From the NCBI RefSeq assembly GCF_022370635.2, contig NZ_CP092362.2:3410001-3474000 (forward strand): 64,000 nucleotides of DNA, given 5' to 3'. Origin of the DNA: Mycolicibacterium crocinum (GTDB lineage: Bacteria > Actinomycetota > Actinomycetes > Mycobacteriales > Mycobacteriaceae). The position numbers were made by a program, and so were the translations under genes. This document shows, one piece after another, positions 51,803-62,662 of this stretch (its first letter is position 1; each line of letters begins with the position of its first letter). The notes under the pieces were generated by a model. The model did no database searches and had not been told where the DNA came from. It saw nothing but the letters and a program-made list of their open reading frames with translations.

Positions 51803-51918
51803 CCGACACACCCTAGGGCGAAACACCGTGCCGTGTCCGGATCGTGTCGGCGCGGCATTGGCCTCTTTAGCTACCGTCCAGTAACATTTCCTCCAATCCA
51901 ACGAGGAGGTTGAAGGCG

Positions 51919-52590
51919 ATGGACGTGCTGGTCACCGGAGGTGACACCGAACTGGGTCGCACGATTGCGGAAGGTTTCCGCGACGCCGGCCACAAGGTCG
52001 TCATCAGCGGGGCCCGCCGCGACGACCTCGAGGTGGCGGCCAAGGAGCTCGACGTCGACGCCATCGTGTGCGACACCACCGATGCCGAGACTCTGGGCGA
52101 CCTGCGTAGCCAGTTCCCACATCACTTGGACACCATCGTGCACGTGCCCGCGCCGGCCTGGGTCGGCGGCGACCCCCGCGCCTACACGCTGAGCGATACC
52201 GCGAAGGCCTGGCGGACCGCGCTGGACGCCAGCGTGCTCTCGGCGGTGCTGCTGGTGCAGAACATCGGTGATCACCTGCGCTCGGGTGGGTCGATCGTGA
52301 CCGTCGTGCCGGAGAACCCGCGCGACGGCGGCGCCGACGCCGCGGTCAAGGCCGCGTTGTCGAATTGGACTGCGGGACAAGCGGATTATTTCGGTACTCG
52401 CGGCATCACGGTCAACACCGTGGCCTGCGGCCGCAGCGCGGAGCCGTCGTACGACGGGCTGTCCACCACGCCGCCGTCGGTGGCGGCGGAGATCGCGCGC
52501 CTGGCGCTGTTCCTGACCACGCCGGCGGCCCGGCACATCACCGGCCAGACCGTGCACGTCGGCCGGGGCGCGCTCGCCAACTTCGGCTGA
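51919..52590 (+). CDS. SDR-family protein without the usual catalytic Tyr
   Basis: 223 aa from ATG 51919 with AGGAGG nine bases upstream. The Rossmann start [23 protein letters not shown] is normal. At the active site [18 protein letters not shown] keeps the Lys, but the position four before it, usually Tyr, is Asp. The C-terminal [13 protein letters not shown] is SDR-like. It may be a non-catalytic NAD(P)-binding member. Corresponds in position to Rv1856c. Confidence 0.8.
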   Translation: MDVLVTGGDTELGRTIAEGFRDAGHKVVISGARRDDLEVAAKELDVDAIVCDTTDAETLGDLRSQFPHHLDTIVHVPAPAWVGGDPRAYTLSDTAKAWRTALDASVLSAVLLVQNIGDHLRSGGSIVTVVPENPRDGGADAAVKAALSNWTAGQADYFGTRGITVNTVACGRSAEPSYDGLSTTPPSVAAEIARLALFLTTPAARHITGQTVHVGRGALANFG

Positions 52591-52634
52591 CTGGGTTAAC
52601 CCGCAGTTCGCCGTCGGGGGCTAACGTCGAATCC

Positions 52635-53564
52635 GTGACGATTCGACTCGGAATTCAGATCCCCAACTTTTCCTACGGAACCGGCGTTCCGGAGTTGTTC
52701 CCGACGGTCATCGCGCAGGCCCAGGAGGCCGAAGCGGCCGGCGCGGACGCCGTCTTCGTGATGGACCACTTCTATCAGCTGCCCAACCTCGGCAAGCCCG
52801 AGGAGCCGATGCTGGAGGCCTACACCGCCCTGGGCGCGCTGGCCAACGCCACACAGCGCGTTCAGTTGGGCACGCTGGTCACCGGCAACACCTATCGCAA
52901 CCCCACGCTGTTGGCGAAGGCGATCACCACGCTGGACGTGATCAGCCAGGGCCGCGCGATCCTCGGCATCGGCACCGGCTGGTTCGAACTCGAACACGAC
53001 TCACTGGGCTACGAGTTCGGCACCTTCACCGACCGGTTCAACAAGCTCGACGAGGCGCTGGAGATCATCCTGCCGATGCTGCGCGGCGAGCGCGTCACCG
53101 TGAACGGGAAGTATTACCAGACCAATGAGGCGTTCGCGATCCCCCGCTTCCGCGACCACATTCCACTGATGATCGGCGGCAGCGGCGAGAAGAAGACAAT
53201 TCCGTTGGCCGCCAAGCACTTCGACCACCTCAACGTCATCGCCGGATTCGACGAACTGCCCCGCAAGGTCCAGGTCGTCAACGAGCAGTGCGAGAAGATC
53301 GGCCGCGACCCGGCCACGCTCGAGACCAGCATGCTGGTCTTCGGCCTCATCGACGACAACATCACCGAAGACTTCATCCCCGACGACGTCCGGCAGCGCG
53401 CCGTCTGGGGATCCCCCGACCAGATCGCCGACCAGATCAAGACCAAGGTGCTCGACGCCGGCGTCGACGGCGTCATCCTCAGTCCGGTCACCCACCTGGA
53501 CGGTTACCACCCGGGCCGAATCACCGCCGTCGCGGAGGTCTTACGACCGCTGCTGGGCGGGTAG
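52635..53564 (+). CDS. LLM-class F420-dependent oxidoreductase
   Basis: 309 aa from GTG 52635, with no ribosome site, possibly leaderless. Luciferase-like signatures: IRLGIQIPNFSYGTGVPELFP, GADAVFVMDHFYQLP, VQLGTLVTGNTYRNPTLLAK, GRAILGIGTGWFELEHDSLG, PLMIGGSGEKKTI. It should use F420. It corresponds to Rv1855c and lies between the SDR and ndh, the same as in M. tuberculosis. The substrate is not known. Confidence 0.83.
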   Translation: MTIRLGIQIPNFSYGTGVPELFPTVIAQAQEAEAAGADAVFVMDHFYQLPNLGKPEEPMLEAYTALGALANATQRVQLGTLVTGNTYRNPTLLAKAITTLDVISQGRAILGIGTGWFELEHDSLGYEFGTFTDRFNKLDEALEIILPMLRGERVTVNGKYYQTNEAFAIPRFRDHIPLMIGGSGEKKTIPLAAKHFDHLNVIAGFDELPRKVQVVNEQCEKIGRDPATLETSMLVFGLIDDNITEDFIPDDVRQRAVWGSPDQIADQIKTKVLDAGVDGVILSPVTHLDGYHPGRITAVAEVLRPLLGG

Positions 53565-53595
53565 CCCCCAAGGCGTGGCCTACATCACCTGATCG

Positions 53596-53629
53596 GCCCG
53601 GGTACCGGCGCGAAACCGGTTGCCCGGGC
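53596..53629 (+). terminator. Hairpin before ndh
   Basis: GCCCGGG (53596-53602) pairs with CCCGGGC (53623-53629), with inner ACCGG (53604-53608) and CCGGT (53616-53620). It probably ends transcription of the LLM gene ahead of the ndh promoter. Confidence 0.5.
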
Positions 53630-53673
53630 GACTACCGTAGTAAGTGTCCTGTGCATGTCGTTGAGGAGCAGAA

Positions 53674-55044
53674 ATGACCCACCCCGGTGCCACTCCATCG
53701 GATAAGCACAAGGTCGTCATCATCGGATCGGGATTTGGCGGCCTGAACGCCGCCAAGCAGCTCAAGCGAGCCGACGTCGACATCAAGATGATCGCCAAGA
53801 CCACCCACCACCTGTTCCAGCCGCTGCTGTACCAGGTGGCGACCGGCATCATCTCCGAGGGCGAGATCGCCCCGCCGACCCGCGTGGTGCTGCGCGACCA
53901 GAAGAACTGCCAGGTTCTGCTGGGCGAGGTCACCAACGTGGACCTGGCCAACAAGACCGTCGACTCGATCCTGCTGGGCCACACCTACCGGACCCCGTAC
54001 GACACGTTGATCGTGGCCGCCGGGGCCGGACAGTCCTACTTCGGTAACGACCACTTCGCCGAGTGGGCGCCCGGCATGAAGACCATCGACGACGCGCTGG
54101 AGCTGCGCGGGCGCATCCTGGGCGCCTTCGAGCAGGCCGAGCGGTCGAGCGACCCGGTCCGCCGGGAGAAGCTGCTGACGTTCGTCGTCGTCGGCGCCGG
54201 CCCGACCGGTGTCGAGATGGCCGGACAGATCGCCGAACTGGCCGACCACACCCTCAAGGGAGCGTTCCGGCACATCGACTCCACCCGCGCGCGGGTGATC
54301 CTGCTCGACGCCGCCCCGTCCGTGCTGCCGCCCATGGGCGAGAAGCTCGGCAAGAAGGCCGCCGACCGGCTGGAGAAGCTGGGCGTCGAGATCCAGCTGG
54401 GCGCGATGGTCACCGACGTCGACCGCAACGGCATCACCGTCAAGCGCGGCGACGGCAGCCTCGACCGAATCGAGTGCGCCACCAAGGTCTGGTCGGCCGG
54501 TGTGTCGGCCAGCCCGCTGGGCAAGATCATCGCCGACCAGTCCGGCGCCGAGATCGACCGGGCCGGCCGGGTGAAGGTCCTGCCCGACCTCACCGTTCCG
54601 GGCAACCCGAACGTGTTCGTGATCGGCGATATGGCCTTCGTCGAGGGTGTCCCCGGCATGGCGCAGGGCGCCATCCAGGGCGCCAAGTACGCCGCGAAGC
54701 TGGTCAAGGCCGAGCTGAAGGGCGCCGACCCCGCGACGCGCGAGCCGTTCCAGTACTTCGACAAGGGCTCGATGGCCACGGTGTCGCGCTACTCGGCGGT
54801 GGCCAAGATCGGAAAAATCGAATTCGGCGGGTACATCGCCTGGCTGGCGTGGCTGTTCCTGCACCTGATCTACCTGGTCGGGTTCAAGGCACGCCTGACC
54901 ACCTCGCTGTCGTGGATCAGCACGTTCATCGGCAGCCACCGCGGTCAGCTGACGATCACGGAGCAGCAGGCCTACGCCAGGACCCGAATCGAGCAACTCG
55001 AGGAGATCGCGGCGACGGTCGAGGACGAGAAAGCCGCCAGCTGA
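53674..55044 (+). CDS. ndh: Type II NADH:menaquinone dehydrogenase
   Basis: 456 aa, ATG with GAGGAG upstream. FAD site VVIIGSGFGGLNAAKQL, NADH site VVVGAGPTGVEMAGQIAEL, a FAD-binding VFVIGDMAFVEG, and two C-terminal hydrophobic stretches (YIAWLAWLFLHLIYLVGF) that attach it to the membrane. It oxidises NADH and reduces menaquinone without proton pumping, a main entry to the mycobacterial respiratory chain. Position equals Rv1854c. A strong hairpin follows. Confidence 0.97.
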   Translation: MTHPGATPSDKHKVVIIGSGFGGLNAAKQLKRADVDIKMIAKTTHHLFQPLLYQVATGIISEGEIAPPTRVVLRDQKNCQVLLGEVTNVDLANKTVDSILLGHTYRTPYDTLIVAAGAGQSYFGNDHFAEWAPGMKTIDDALELRGRILGAFEQAERSSDPVRREKLLTFVVVGAGPTGVEMAGQIAELADHTLKGAFRHIDSTRARVILLDAAPSVLPPMGEKLGKKAADRLEKLGVEIQLGAMVTDVDRNGITVKRGDGSLDRIECATKVWSAGVSASPLGKIIADQSGAEIDRAGRVKVLPDLTVPGNPNVFVIGDMAFVEGVPGMAQGAIQGAKYAAKLVKAELKGADPATREPFQYFDKGSMATVSRYSAVAKIGKIEFGGYIAWLAWLFLHLIYLVGFKARLTTSLSWISTFIGSHRGQLTITEQQAYARTRIEQLEEIAATVEDEKAAS

Positions 55045-55048
55045 CGTC

Positions 55049-55086
55049 CGCCTGCGCTTACTGGGAATCGCCCGTGAGCGCAGGCG
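55049..55086 (+). terminator. Hairpin after ndh
   Basis: CGCCTGCGCT (55049-55058) pairs perfectly with AGCGCAGGCG (55077-55086), starting five bases after the ndh stop. Confidence 0.65.
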
Positions 55087-55156
55087 AAATCAGCGCGTTC
55101 ACCCACCGGCTGCCCTAGCATGATCGGCGAAGACCGTCTGACTACGAGGGGGCTCG

Positions 55157-55522
55157 ATGACATTCAATCGTTCTGTGCGTCGCGCGGCTGCGGCAGCGAT
55201 CGGCGCCGGCGCGGTGTTGCTCAGCGTGGCGGGCCCGGCCGTAGCCGACCCGCCGCCCAACTGCACCACCGCGGACATGACCGGCATCATGTCGGGGGTG
55301 TCAGCGGCGATGTCGAGCTATCTGTTCACGCATCCGGATGTCAACGCGTTCTTCACCGGGCTGCAGGGCCTGCCAAAGGCTCAGGTCAAGGCGCAGACGC
55401 AGCAGTACCTGGACGCCAACCCGCAGATCCGCGCCGACCTGGATGGCATTCGCCAGCCGTCGACCGACTTCCGCAGCCGCTGCGGCCTCCCCCAGCGCCC
55501 GCTGGCACCCGGAGTGACCTAG
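55157..55522 (+). CDS. Mycobacterial haemophore-like (MHB) secreted protein
   Basis: 121 aa, ATG with GAGGGGG upstream. A signal peptide ends AVA near residue 30. The mature protein is helical, with DMTGIMSGVSAAMSSYLFTHPDVNAFFTGLQGLP and one Cys at each end (NCTT, SRCGL) that can form the disulfide of this family. It resembles the haem-binding MHB proteins such as Rv0203, which carry haem across the wall. The haem-binding residue cannot be assigned. It is not in the M. tuberculosis version of this locus. Confidence 0.75.
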   Translation: MTFNRSVRRAAAAAIGAGAVLLSVAGPAVADPPPNCTTADMTGIMSGVSAAMSSYLFTHPDVNAFFTGLQGLPKAQVKAQTQQYLDANPQIRADLDGIRQPSTDFRSRCGLPQRPLAPGVT

Positions 55523-55577
55523 CCGCGCCCCGGCGCGCTCCCACCTCCGTCGCACGCCGCGCCCTAAGGTGGTCGGC

Positions 55578-56948
55578 GTGGTCGTGAAGCCCGACGAGAT
55601 CGTCTACCGCGTGCTGCAGCGGCTGCCCACCCGCATGCTCTCGCTGCGCACGATCGTGATCGTCGCCGCGCTGTCGGTCGTCATCCTGGTGCTGACCCTG
55701 GGCACCTGGGTGTGGCTGGGCGTCACCAACGACCAGTACAGCCAGCTGGACCGCCGGCTGGACTCGGTGAGCAGCCTCGGCGACGTCGGCTCGCTGCTGA
55801 CGACCGCGAAGCCCGGCGGGGTCGGCACACCCACCCCCGACGGCAACCTGGTGCGCACCATCCGGGTCGGCGCGATGGCGATGTCGGTACCGCCCGAGGT
55901 CGTGCTGCCCCAGCTGGAGAACGGCTACGCCAACACCACGATCGACGGCGTCGAGTACCGGGTGCGGACCTTCTCGGTCGGTGGGGCCACGATCGCGCTG
56001 GGTGCACCGCTGGCCGAAACGCAGCGCCGGATCGCCGAACTGCATCTGCGCGTGCTGCTGATCTGCGCCGGTGTGATCGCAGGCACCGTGGTGGTGGGCT
56101 GGCTGATCTCGCTGATCATGATCAACCCGTTCCGGCTGCTGGCGCAGCAGGCCCGCGCCATCAACGCCCAGTCCAACCCTGACGAGGTGCAGGTGCGCGG
56201 CGTCAAGGAGGCGGTCGAGATCGCCGAGGCCGTCGAAGGCATGCTGGCCCGCATCGGTGACGAGCAAGGCCGCACCAAGGCCGCGCTGGAGTCCGCCCGC
56301 GACTTCGCGGCCGTCGCCTCGCACGAACTGCGCACCCCGCTGACCGCGATGCGCACCAACCTCGAGGTGCTTTCCACGCTCGACCTCGCGCCCGAACAGC
56401 GCAACGAGGTGATCGGCGACGTCATCCGCACCCAGAGCCGCATCGAGGCCACGCTCACCGCGCTGGAACGGCTGGCCCAGGGCGAGCTGACCACGGCCGA
56501 CGACTTCGTGCCGTTCGACGTCACCGAACTACTCGACCGTGCCGCGCACGACGCCGAACGCATCTACCGCGACTTGAAGGTGTCGCTGGTGCCGTCCCCC
56601 GCGGTGTTGATGGTCGGGCTGCCGGTGGGCCTGCGGCTGGTGATCGACAACGCGATCGCCAACGCCGTCAAGCACGGCGCCGCCAGCGAAGTCCAGCTGT
56701 CGGTGTCCAGTTCGGCCGCCGGTGTGCAGATCACCGTCGACGACAACGGCAGCGGGGTGCCCGAAGACGAGCGGGCCGCGGTGTTCGAGCGGTTCTCCCG
56801 CGGCTCCACCGCATCCCGGTCCGGGTCCGGCCTCGGCCTGGCGCTGGTGGCCCAGCAGGCTGAATTGCACGGCGGCACAGCATCATTGACCAGCAGCCCC
56901 CTGGGCGGTGCCCGGCTGGTGCTCACCCTCGCCGGTCGTCACGAGTAG
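55578..56948 (+). CDS. PrrB-like sensor histidine kinase (orphan)
   Basis: 456 aa from GTG 55578, AAGG upstream; GTG 55569 and 55584 are alternatives. TM1 is at about 25-45, an extracellular domain at about 45-145, TM2 near 160-180, then HAMP, the dimerisation His249 in SHELRTPLTAM, N-box DNAIANAVKHG, and G-boxes DDNGSGVP and GSGLGLAL. The catalytic core is very close to PrrB of M. tuberculosis (from memory). No response regulator gene lies next to it. Its 3' end overlaps facing ureD by ten bases. Confidence 0.85.
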   Translation: MVVKPDEIVYRVLQRLPTRMLSLRTIVIVAALSVVILVLTLGTWVWLGVTNDQYSQLDRRLDSVSSLGDVGSLLTTAKPGGVGTPTPDGNLVRTIRVGAMAMSVPPEVVLPQLENGYANTTIDGVEYRVRTFSVGGATIALGAPLAETQRRIAELHLRVLLICAGVIAGTVVVGWLISLIMINPFRLLAQQARAINAQSNPDEVQVRGVKEAVEIAEAVEGMLARIGDEQGRTKAALESARDFAAVASHELRTPLTAMRTNLEVLSTLDLAPEQRNEVIGDVIRTQSRIEATLTALERLAQGELTTADDFVPFDVTELLDRAAHDAERIYRDLKVSLVPSPAVLMVGLPVGLRLVIDNAIANAVKHGAASEVQLSVSSSAAGVQITVDDNGSGVPEDERAAVFERFSRGSTASRSGSGLGLALVAQQAELHGGTASLTSSPLGGARLVLTLAGRHE

Positions 56949-57571
56949 AGGCGCGCACCCTGCCAGGTCGAGAGGCTGCCGCCGCCGGCCAGGTTCAGGG
57001 TGACCCCCGCGGCATCGGCGGCCGGCTCGGGGTAGCGCAGTTCGCTCACGCAGGCCAGCGGAGCGCCCAGTGCATCGTCGGCCACCGACGCTCGCCCCAG
57101 CTCCACCCGGTGCCGCAGCAGCGGCGCGCCGGCCACGTCGGCGCGCATCGCACCGCTCCAAAACCCCTCGCGTTCACCGGTTCTGCCGATCTGCACCCGC
57201 TCCCGGATCCGCAGCAGGGCCATATCGTCTAAGCAGACCGTCATCTCGCTGCAGTGCCGGGCATCAGCGGCGACGATCGTCGGTTCGGCGTCGAGGTCGA
57301 GTTCACCGGCGGCCTCGATGTGCCAGCAGGCGTGCGAGTCGGTGGTTTCGGTGCCGGGCAGCGCGACGGTCGCGGCGGCACTGCGCAACCGCAGTCGCGC
57401 CCCGGGTTCCACGATGATCCGGATTGCGATGGTGTCCCCGCCCAGCGGTGTCGCGGCCGCCGACACCAGATGCACGGTGTCGGGTTCGGTGTGCCGCGCG
57501 GCCAGCCCCCCGCGACACTCGATCCGCGGTAGCCGGCCGGGCTGCGCCACCACCATGACGTCCGAACGCAT
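56939..57571 (-). CDS. ureD: Urease accessory protein
   Basis: 210 aa, ATG 57571, six bases after ureG. The UreD (UreH) pattern shows in HLVSAAATPLGGDTIAIRIIVEPGARLRLRSAAAT and ERVQIGRTGEREGFWSG. It is the scaffold that recruits UreF and UreG to apo-urease for nickel insertion. It is the last gene of the urease run, as in M. tuberculosis. Its stop lies inside the end of the facing kinase gene. Confidence 0.93.
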   Translation of the reverse strand: MRSDVMVVAQPGRLPRIECRGGLAARHTEPDTVHLVSAAATPLGGDTIAIRIIVEPGARLRLRSAAATVALPGTETTDSHACWHIEAAGELDLDAEPTIVAADARHCSEMTVCLDDMALLRIRERVQIGRTGEREGFWSGAMRADVAGAPLLRHRVELGRASVADDALGAPLACVSELRYPEPAADAAGVTLNLAGGGSLSTWQGARLYS

Positions 57572-57577
57572 TGCGGC

Positions 57578-58258
57578 TCAGGCGGGTTCGTTGACGCGCA
57601 GCTGCTCGCGCACCCAGGCCAGGACCGGCGATGCCGCCGGATCCTCGGTCAGCGAGATCAGCACCGTCGGGCGGCCCTCGCGTACCTTGGCGGCGTCGCG
57701 GCGCATCACATCGAGGTCGGCGCCGACCAGCGGCGCCAGGTCGGTCTTGTTGACCACCAACAGATCCGAGAACGTCACCCCGGGGCCGCCCTTGCGCGGC
57801 ACCTTGTCGCCGCCGGCCACATCGACGACGAAGATCTGTACGTCGATCAGGCCGGAGGAGAACGTCGCGGTCAGATTGTCCCCACCGGATTCCACCAGGA
57901 TCAGGTCGAGATCGTCGTGCCCGGCGATCAAATCGTCGATGGCGTCGAGGTTGGCGGTGATGTCGTCGCGAATCGCGGTGTGCGGGCAGCCGCCGGTCTG
58001 GACGGCGGCGATCCGGTCGTCGGGCAGCACCGCGTGGCGGCGCAGGAAGTCGGCATCCTCGGTGGTGTAGATGTCGTTGGTCAGCACCGCCAGCGACAGC
58101 TCGTCGCGTAGCTGGCGGCACAGCGCGGCCACCAGAGCGGTCTTACCCGACCCGACCGGGCCGCCGACGCCGATCCGCAACGGCTCCCCCGGCTGGCGGA
58201 TTCGCTTGGGCCGGTCCGGATGTTCGTGCGGCTGACCGTCAATGAAATGTGGAGGCAT
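57578..58258 (-). CDS. ureG: Urease accessory GTPase
   Basis: 226 aa from ATG 58258. P-loop [11 protein letters not shown], then [27 protein letters not shown] (the CPH nickel site), [14 protein letters not shown] and [12 protein letters not shown]. The N-terminus has a short His-containing stretch ([14 protein letters not shown]) that can bind nickel. It supplies GTP energy and nickel to urease with UreF and UreD. Confidence 0.96.
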   Translation of the reverse strand: MPPHFIDGQPHEHPDRPKRIRQPGEPLRIGVGGPVGSGKTALVAALCRQLRDELSLAVLTNDIYTTEDADFLRRHAVLPDDRIAAVQTGGCPHTAIRDDITANLDAIDDLIAGHDDLDLILVESGGDNLTATFSSGLIDVQIFVVDVAGGDKVPRKGGPGVTFSDLLVVNKTDLAPLVGADLDVMRRDAAKVREGRPTVLISLTEDPAASPVLAWVREQLRVNEPA

Positions 58259-58268
58259 ACAACTTCTT

Positions 58269-58903
58269 TCAAGATGCGAACAGGGGGCGTTCGCGCTCGG
58301 CGTGTCGCTGCGCGAGTTCGTCGAGCAGCGGATCGGACAGGTCGGCCAGGTCGCGGACGGCCACCTCGGCGGTGTCTTCACACAGCTGCGCCAGGCCGAA
58401 GGTCAGCGCCGCGACATCCGCCGGGTCCAGGGCCAGTAGCCGCTGTGCGGCGGTGGCCGTGCCGGTCATCGTGGTGTACACCAGCGACAGTGCGGTCTGT
58501 TCTTGCGCCAGCCCGCTGACCACACCGACGCGCCCTGCGGTCACCGCGAGATGCGGCCGGGGTCCGAGGGAATCCCAATCGGCATCCGGCCAGACCCGGC
58601 GGGCGAGGCGCAACAACCCGCGACCCTGCGCGCGGGACGCCTGGCGGGCGGCGGGAGACGGTGTGCGGGCGTCGGTTTCGGCATCGGCCTGGGCAGGCGC
58701 CAGGTCACCGCGGTGGACAGCGGCGGCGACCGAGGCCGCCACCAACCCGCTGGTTCGGATCCGGCGGCGCAGATAGGCCTCCAGCGTGCCGAGGTCGACG
58801 ACCAGCCGGCTGGTCACCGCCTCCTCCACCCCACCGGAATGCACGTGGCCGCCGGTGGGAAGGCGTGAATCGGCCAGGGTCAGCAGGGTGGAAAGCGACG
58901 CCA

Positions 58904-58904
<1 letters not shown>
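58269..58904 (-). CDS. ureF: Urease accessory protein
   Basis: 211 aa; the ATG shares its A with the ureC stop (TGATG). UreF pattern: [24 protein letters not shown] at the start, [33 protein letters not shown]. Mostly helical. It acts as the GTPase-activating partner of UreG in the nickel-loading complex. Ten bases separate it from ureG. Confidence 0.95.
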
Positions 58905-60625
<1,721 letters not shown>

Positions 60626-60659
60626 CGGTCTACTCTCTTCACGCAAGCGCTCATCGGCG

Positions 60660-60965
60660 TCACAACTTTCCCGGTGGATTCAGGCTCAGCCCGTGCACCT
60701 CGCGTCGACCTTCCAGCGGCACGAGGGAGACTCGTTGCGGCACACCGGGTTCGAAGCGAACCGCGGTCCCCGCGGGGATGTCGAAGCGGTGCCCGTACGC
60801 GGCCGCCCGGTCAAACGACAGCGCCGCATTGGCCTGCGGCAGATGCACGTGGCTGCCGACCTGGACCGGCCGGTCGCCGGTGTTGACGATCTCCGCCTCG
60901 ACACGCGCCGCGCCGGCGTTGATCTCGATGTCACCGTCACCGAGGAAGACTTCACCGGGAATCAT
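60660..60965 (-). CDS. ureB: Urease beta subunit
   Basis: 101 aa. Typical [17 protein letters not shown] start, then [27 protein letters not shown] and [16 protein letters not shown]. Structural subunit of the (UreABC)3 urease. It is 19 bases after ureA and 34 bases before ureC. Confidence 0.97.
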   Translation of the reverse strand: MIPGEVFLGDGDIEINAGAARVEAEIVNTGDRPVQVGSHVHLPQANAALSFDRAAAYGHRFDIPAGTAVRFEPGVPQRVSLVPLEGRREVHGLSLNPPGKL

Positions 60966-60984
60966 GGGCGTCCTCTCCAGGGAT

Positions 60985-61287
60985 TCACGGGATCGGGTGG
61001 TGGACGGTGACCAGCTTGGTGCCGTCCGGGAAGGTGGCCTCGACCTGCACGTCGTGCAGCATCTCGGGCACGCCCTCCATGACGTCGTCGCGCGAGAGCA
61101 CCTCGCGGCCGGTGACCATCAACTCCGCGACGGTGCGACCGTCGCGCGCGCCCTCCAGGACGTGGTCGGTGATGATCGCGACGGTCTCGGGATAGTTGAG
61201 CTTGAGCCCGCGGGCCTGCCTGCGGCGGGCCAGGTCGGCGGCGTAGGACAGCAGCAACCGGTCGGTCTCGTGCGGTGTCAGTTGCAT
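60985..61287 (-). CDS. ureA: Urease gamma subunit
   Basis: 100 aa, the standard length, from ATG 61287. [23 protein letters not shown] and [24 protein letters not shown] are the UreA signature. First gene of the urease run; 49 bases separate it from the upstream thioesterase gene on the same strand, so one transcript from further upstream is possible. Confidence 0.97.
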   Translation of the reverse strand: MQLTPHETDRLLLSYAADLARRRQARGLKLNYPETVAIITDHVLEGARDGRTVAELMVTGREVLSRDDVMEGVPEMLHDVQVEATFPDGTKLVTVHHPIP

Positions 61288-61336
61288 AGTGCGCGATCCT
61301 GCCACGCCCGCACGGGATCAGCAGGGCGGCGAGGTC

Positions 61337-61756
61337 CTACGCTTCGGGCTCGAGGTTCTGCAGCCGCACCTGACCGCGAGCGATGAGCCGGTCCTTGTCA
61401 TCGCGGATCGTCACCAGCCACAGCTGCTGGCGACGGCCGCGGTGCACCGGCTCGGTGACCCCGTACACGGTGCCGCCGGAGATCGCCCGCAGGAAGTCGG
61501 TGTTGTTGTTGACCCCGACGACGTTGCCACCGCCGTTGGCGGCCAGCCAGACGAAGGCCGACGTGCTGGCCATCGACTCGATCATCGAGCAGTAGACCCC
61601 GCCGTGGACGATGCCCATCGGCTGCAGCAGCTTGGGCTGCACCTCCAGCTGGGCCTTGGCGCCATCGACGGTCAGTTCGGTGAACGTCAACCCGAGTTCG
61701 TTGTCGAACGGGGCGGAGAAAGCGATCTGCTCGATCGACGGCTGTTCTGATTGCAC
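61337..61756 (-). CDS. PaaI-type hotdog thioesterase
   Basis: 139 aa from GTG 61756. The active-site region LLQPMGIVHGGVYCSMIESMASTSA and NNNTDFLRAISGGTV follow the hotdog thioesterase plan. Corresponds to Rv1847, next to ureA in M. tuberculosis too. It cleaves an acyl- or aryl-CoA ester; a link to urease is only by position. An IdeR-like box lies 141 bases upstream. Confidence 0.85.
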   Translation of the reverse strand: MQSEQPSIEQIAFSAPFDNELGLTFTELTVDGAKAQLEVQPKLLQPMGIVHGGVYCSMIESMASTSAFVWLAANGGGNVVGVNNNTDFLRAISGGTVYGVTEPVHRGRRQQLWLVTIRDDKDRLIARGQVRLQNLEPEA

Positions 61757-61842
61757 GTCTTCAGTGTCTACACCAGCGGGTCCGAGACGAGGGACGGGCC
61801 CCGCACGCACAGCACGGAGCCCGTCCTCGGCATGGACCGGGG

Positions 61843-61863
61843 GTTTCTGCAGCCCTCAGAAAC
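61843..61863. terminator. Inverted repeat GTTTCTG-N7-CAGAAAC
   Basis: Perfect seven-base arms at 61843-61849 and 61857-61863. It lies after the FhuF-like gene and before the thioesterase on the same strand, so it may terminate the former. GTTTC/GAAAC arms could also serve as a regulator site. Confidence 0.45.
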
Positions 61864-61896
61864 TCCGGCGCGGTCCGGTGGTCTGGTGTCATCAGA

Positions 61897-61915
61897 CTAG
61901 GGAAGGCTTGCCTAA
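61897..61915. promoter_or_regulatory. IdeR-like box between the FhuF-like gene and the thioesterase/urease run
   Basis: CTAGGGAAGGCTTGCCTAA matches 14 of 19 positions of the known IdeR consensus. It is placed 141 bases upstream of the thioesterase start and 11 bases past the stop of the FhuF-like gene. Confidence 0.5.
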
Positions 61916-61925
61916 GTCACAAGGC

Positions 61926-62645
61926 CTACCCCACCCGCCGCAGCGCCCGAACCGGCAGACCGAAGCCGGTCAGCGCGTCGAGCACCGCCTGGCCGCGACG
62001 CATACACGTGAGTTCACCACTGCCGGTGAGCATCGGCACCTGGGTTGCGGTGATGACCACCGCCGAGCCGACCATCTGCCACATGGCCGCCGGGGTGAGC
62101 GAGCCGCGGCTGAGGTGATGCAGCGCCTCGAAGATCGGCTCCAAGGAGCGATGGCAGCGGTGCGCCGTCCAGGTAGCCAGGGCGAGCTCGTTGGGCAGCC
62201 GGACCACGTCGGTGGTCGCCGCATCGTCGGGCAGCACCCGCAGCGTCGGATCCACGACAGCAGCCCAGTCGATCGCCCCCTCGGAGTCGACATGCATCCA
62301 CAGGTTCCCCGGCCCGGCGTCCCAGGCCCGGCCCTCGAGGACGAACAGGGTGACGGCCCGGCCGAGTACCGCGTGGGTGAACGTGGCGGCCAGCTGCTGG
62401 GCGGCGGCGCGACGGTCATCGAGCTCGCCGGCTGCCGCTTCGAACATGGTCGCCAGCCGGCCCGTCGACGTCACCGAATCCAGCGGCCACCACCGGCGGC
62501 GGGATACATCGGCCATCACGGCGACCCCGTGGACCCGCGGCGAATCCGGGCTCAGATCGCGCAGTCGGCGGCTGGATTCGTGCAACGGCAGGATCCGGCG
62601 GATGGTCATTCCGTCGATCAACGGGTCAACCACGGCTGTGGTCAC
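61926..62645 (-). CDS. FhuF-like ferric-siderophore reductase candidate
   Basis: 239 aa, GTG start at 62645. The overall pattern (AAAQQLAATFTHAVLGRAVTLFVLEG, GNLWMHVD, RLPNELALATWTAHRCHRSLEPIFEALHH, SRGSLTPAAMWQMVGSAVV and a C-terminal GELTCMRRGQ) resembles the FhuF/IucA-C-terminal group, helical proteins that reduce ferric siderophores. The terminal C-C-x10-C-x2-C cluster of FhuF is not complete, so a [2Fe-2S] site is doubtful. The strong IdeR box just upstream supports an iron role. Not present between Rv1846c and Rv1847 in M. tuberculosis. Confidence 0.5.
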   Translation of the reverse strand: MTTAVVDPLIDGMTIRRILPLHESSRRLRDLSPDSPRVHGVAVMADVSRRRWWPLDSVTSTGRLATMFEAAAGELDDRRAAAQQLAATFTHAVLGRAVTLFVLEGRAWDAGPGNLWMHVDSEGAIDWAAVVDPTLRVLPDDAATTDVVRLPNELALATWTAHRCHRSLEPIFEALHHLSRGSLTPAAMWQMVGSAVVITATQVPMLTGSGELTCMRRGQAVLDALTGFGLPVRALRRVG

Positions 62646-62662
62646 GGCACCTCCTTATGTGG

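Noticed and set aside
52593..52602. GGGTTAACCC palindrome before the LLM gene
   Set aside because: Ten bases with no further half-sites; too weak to call an operator.
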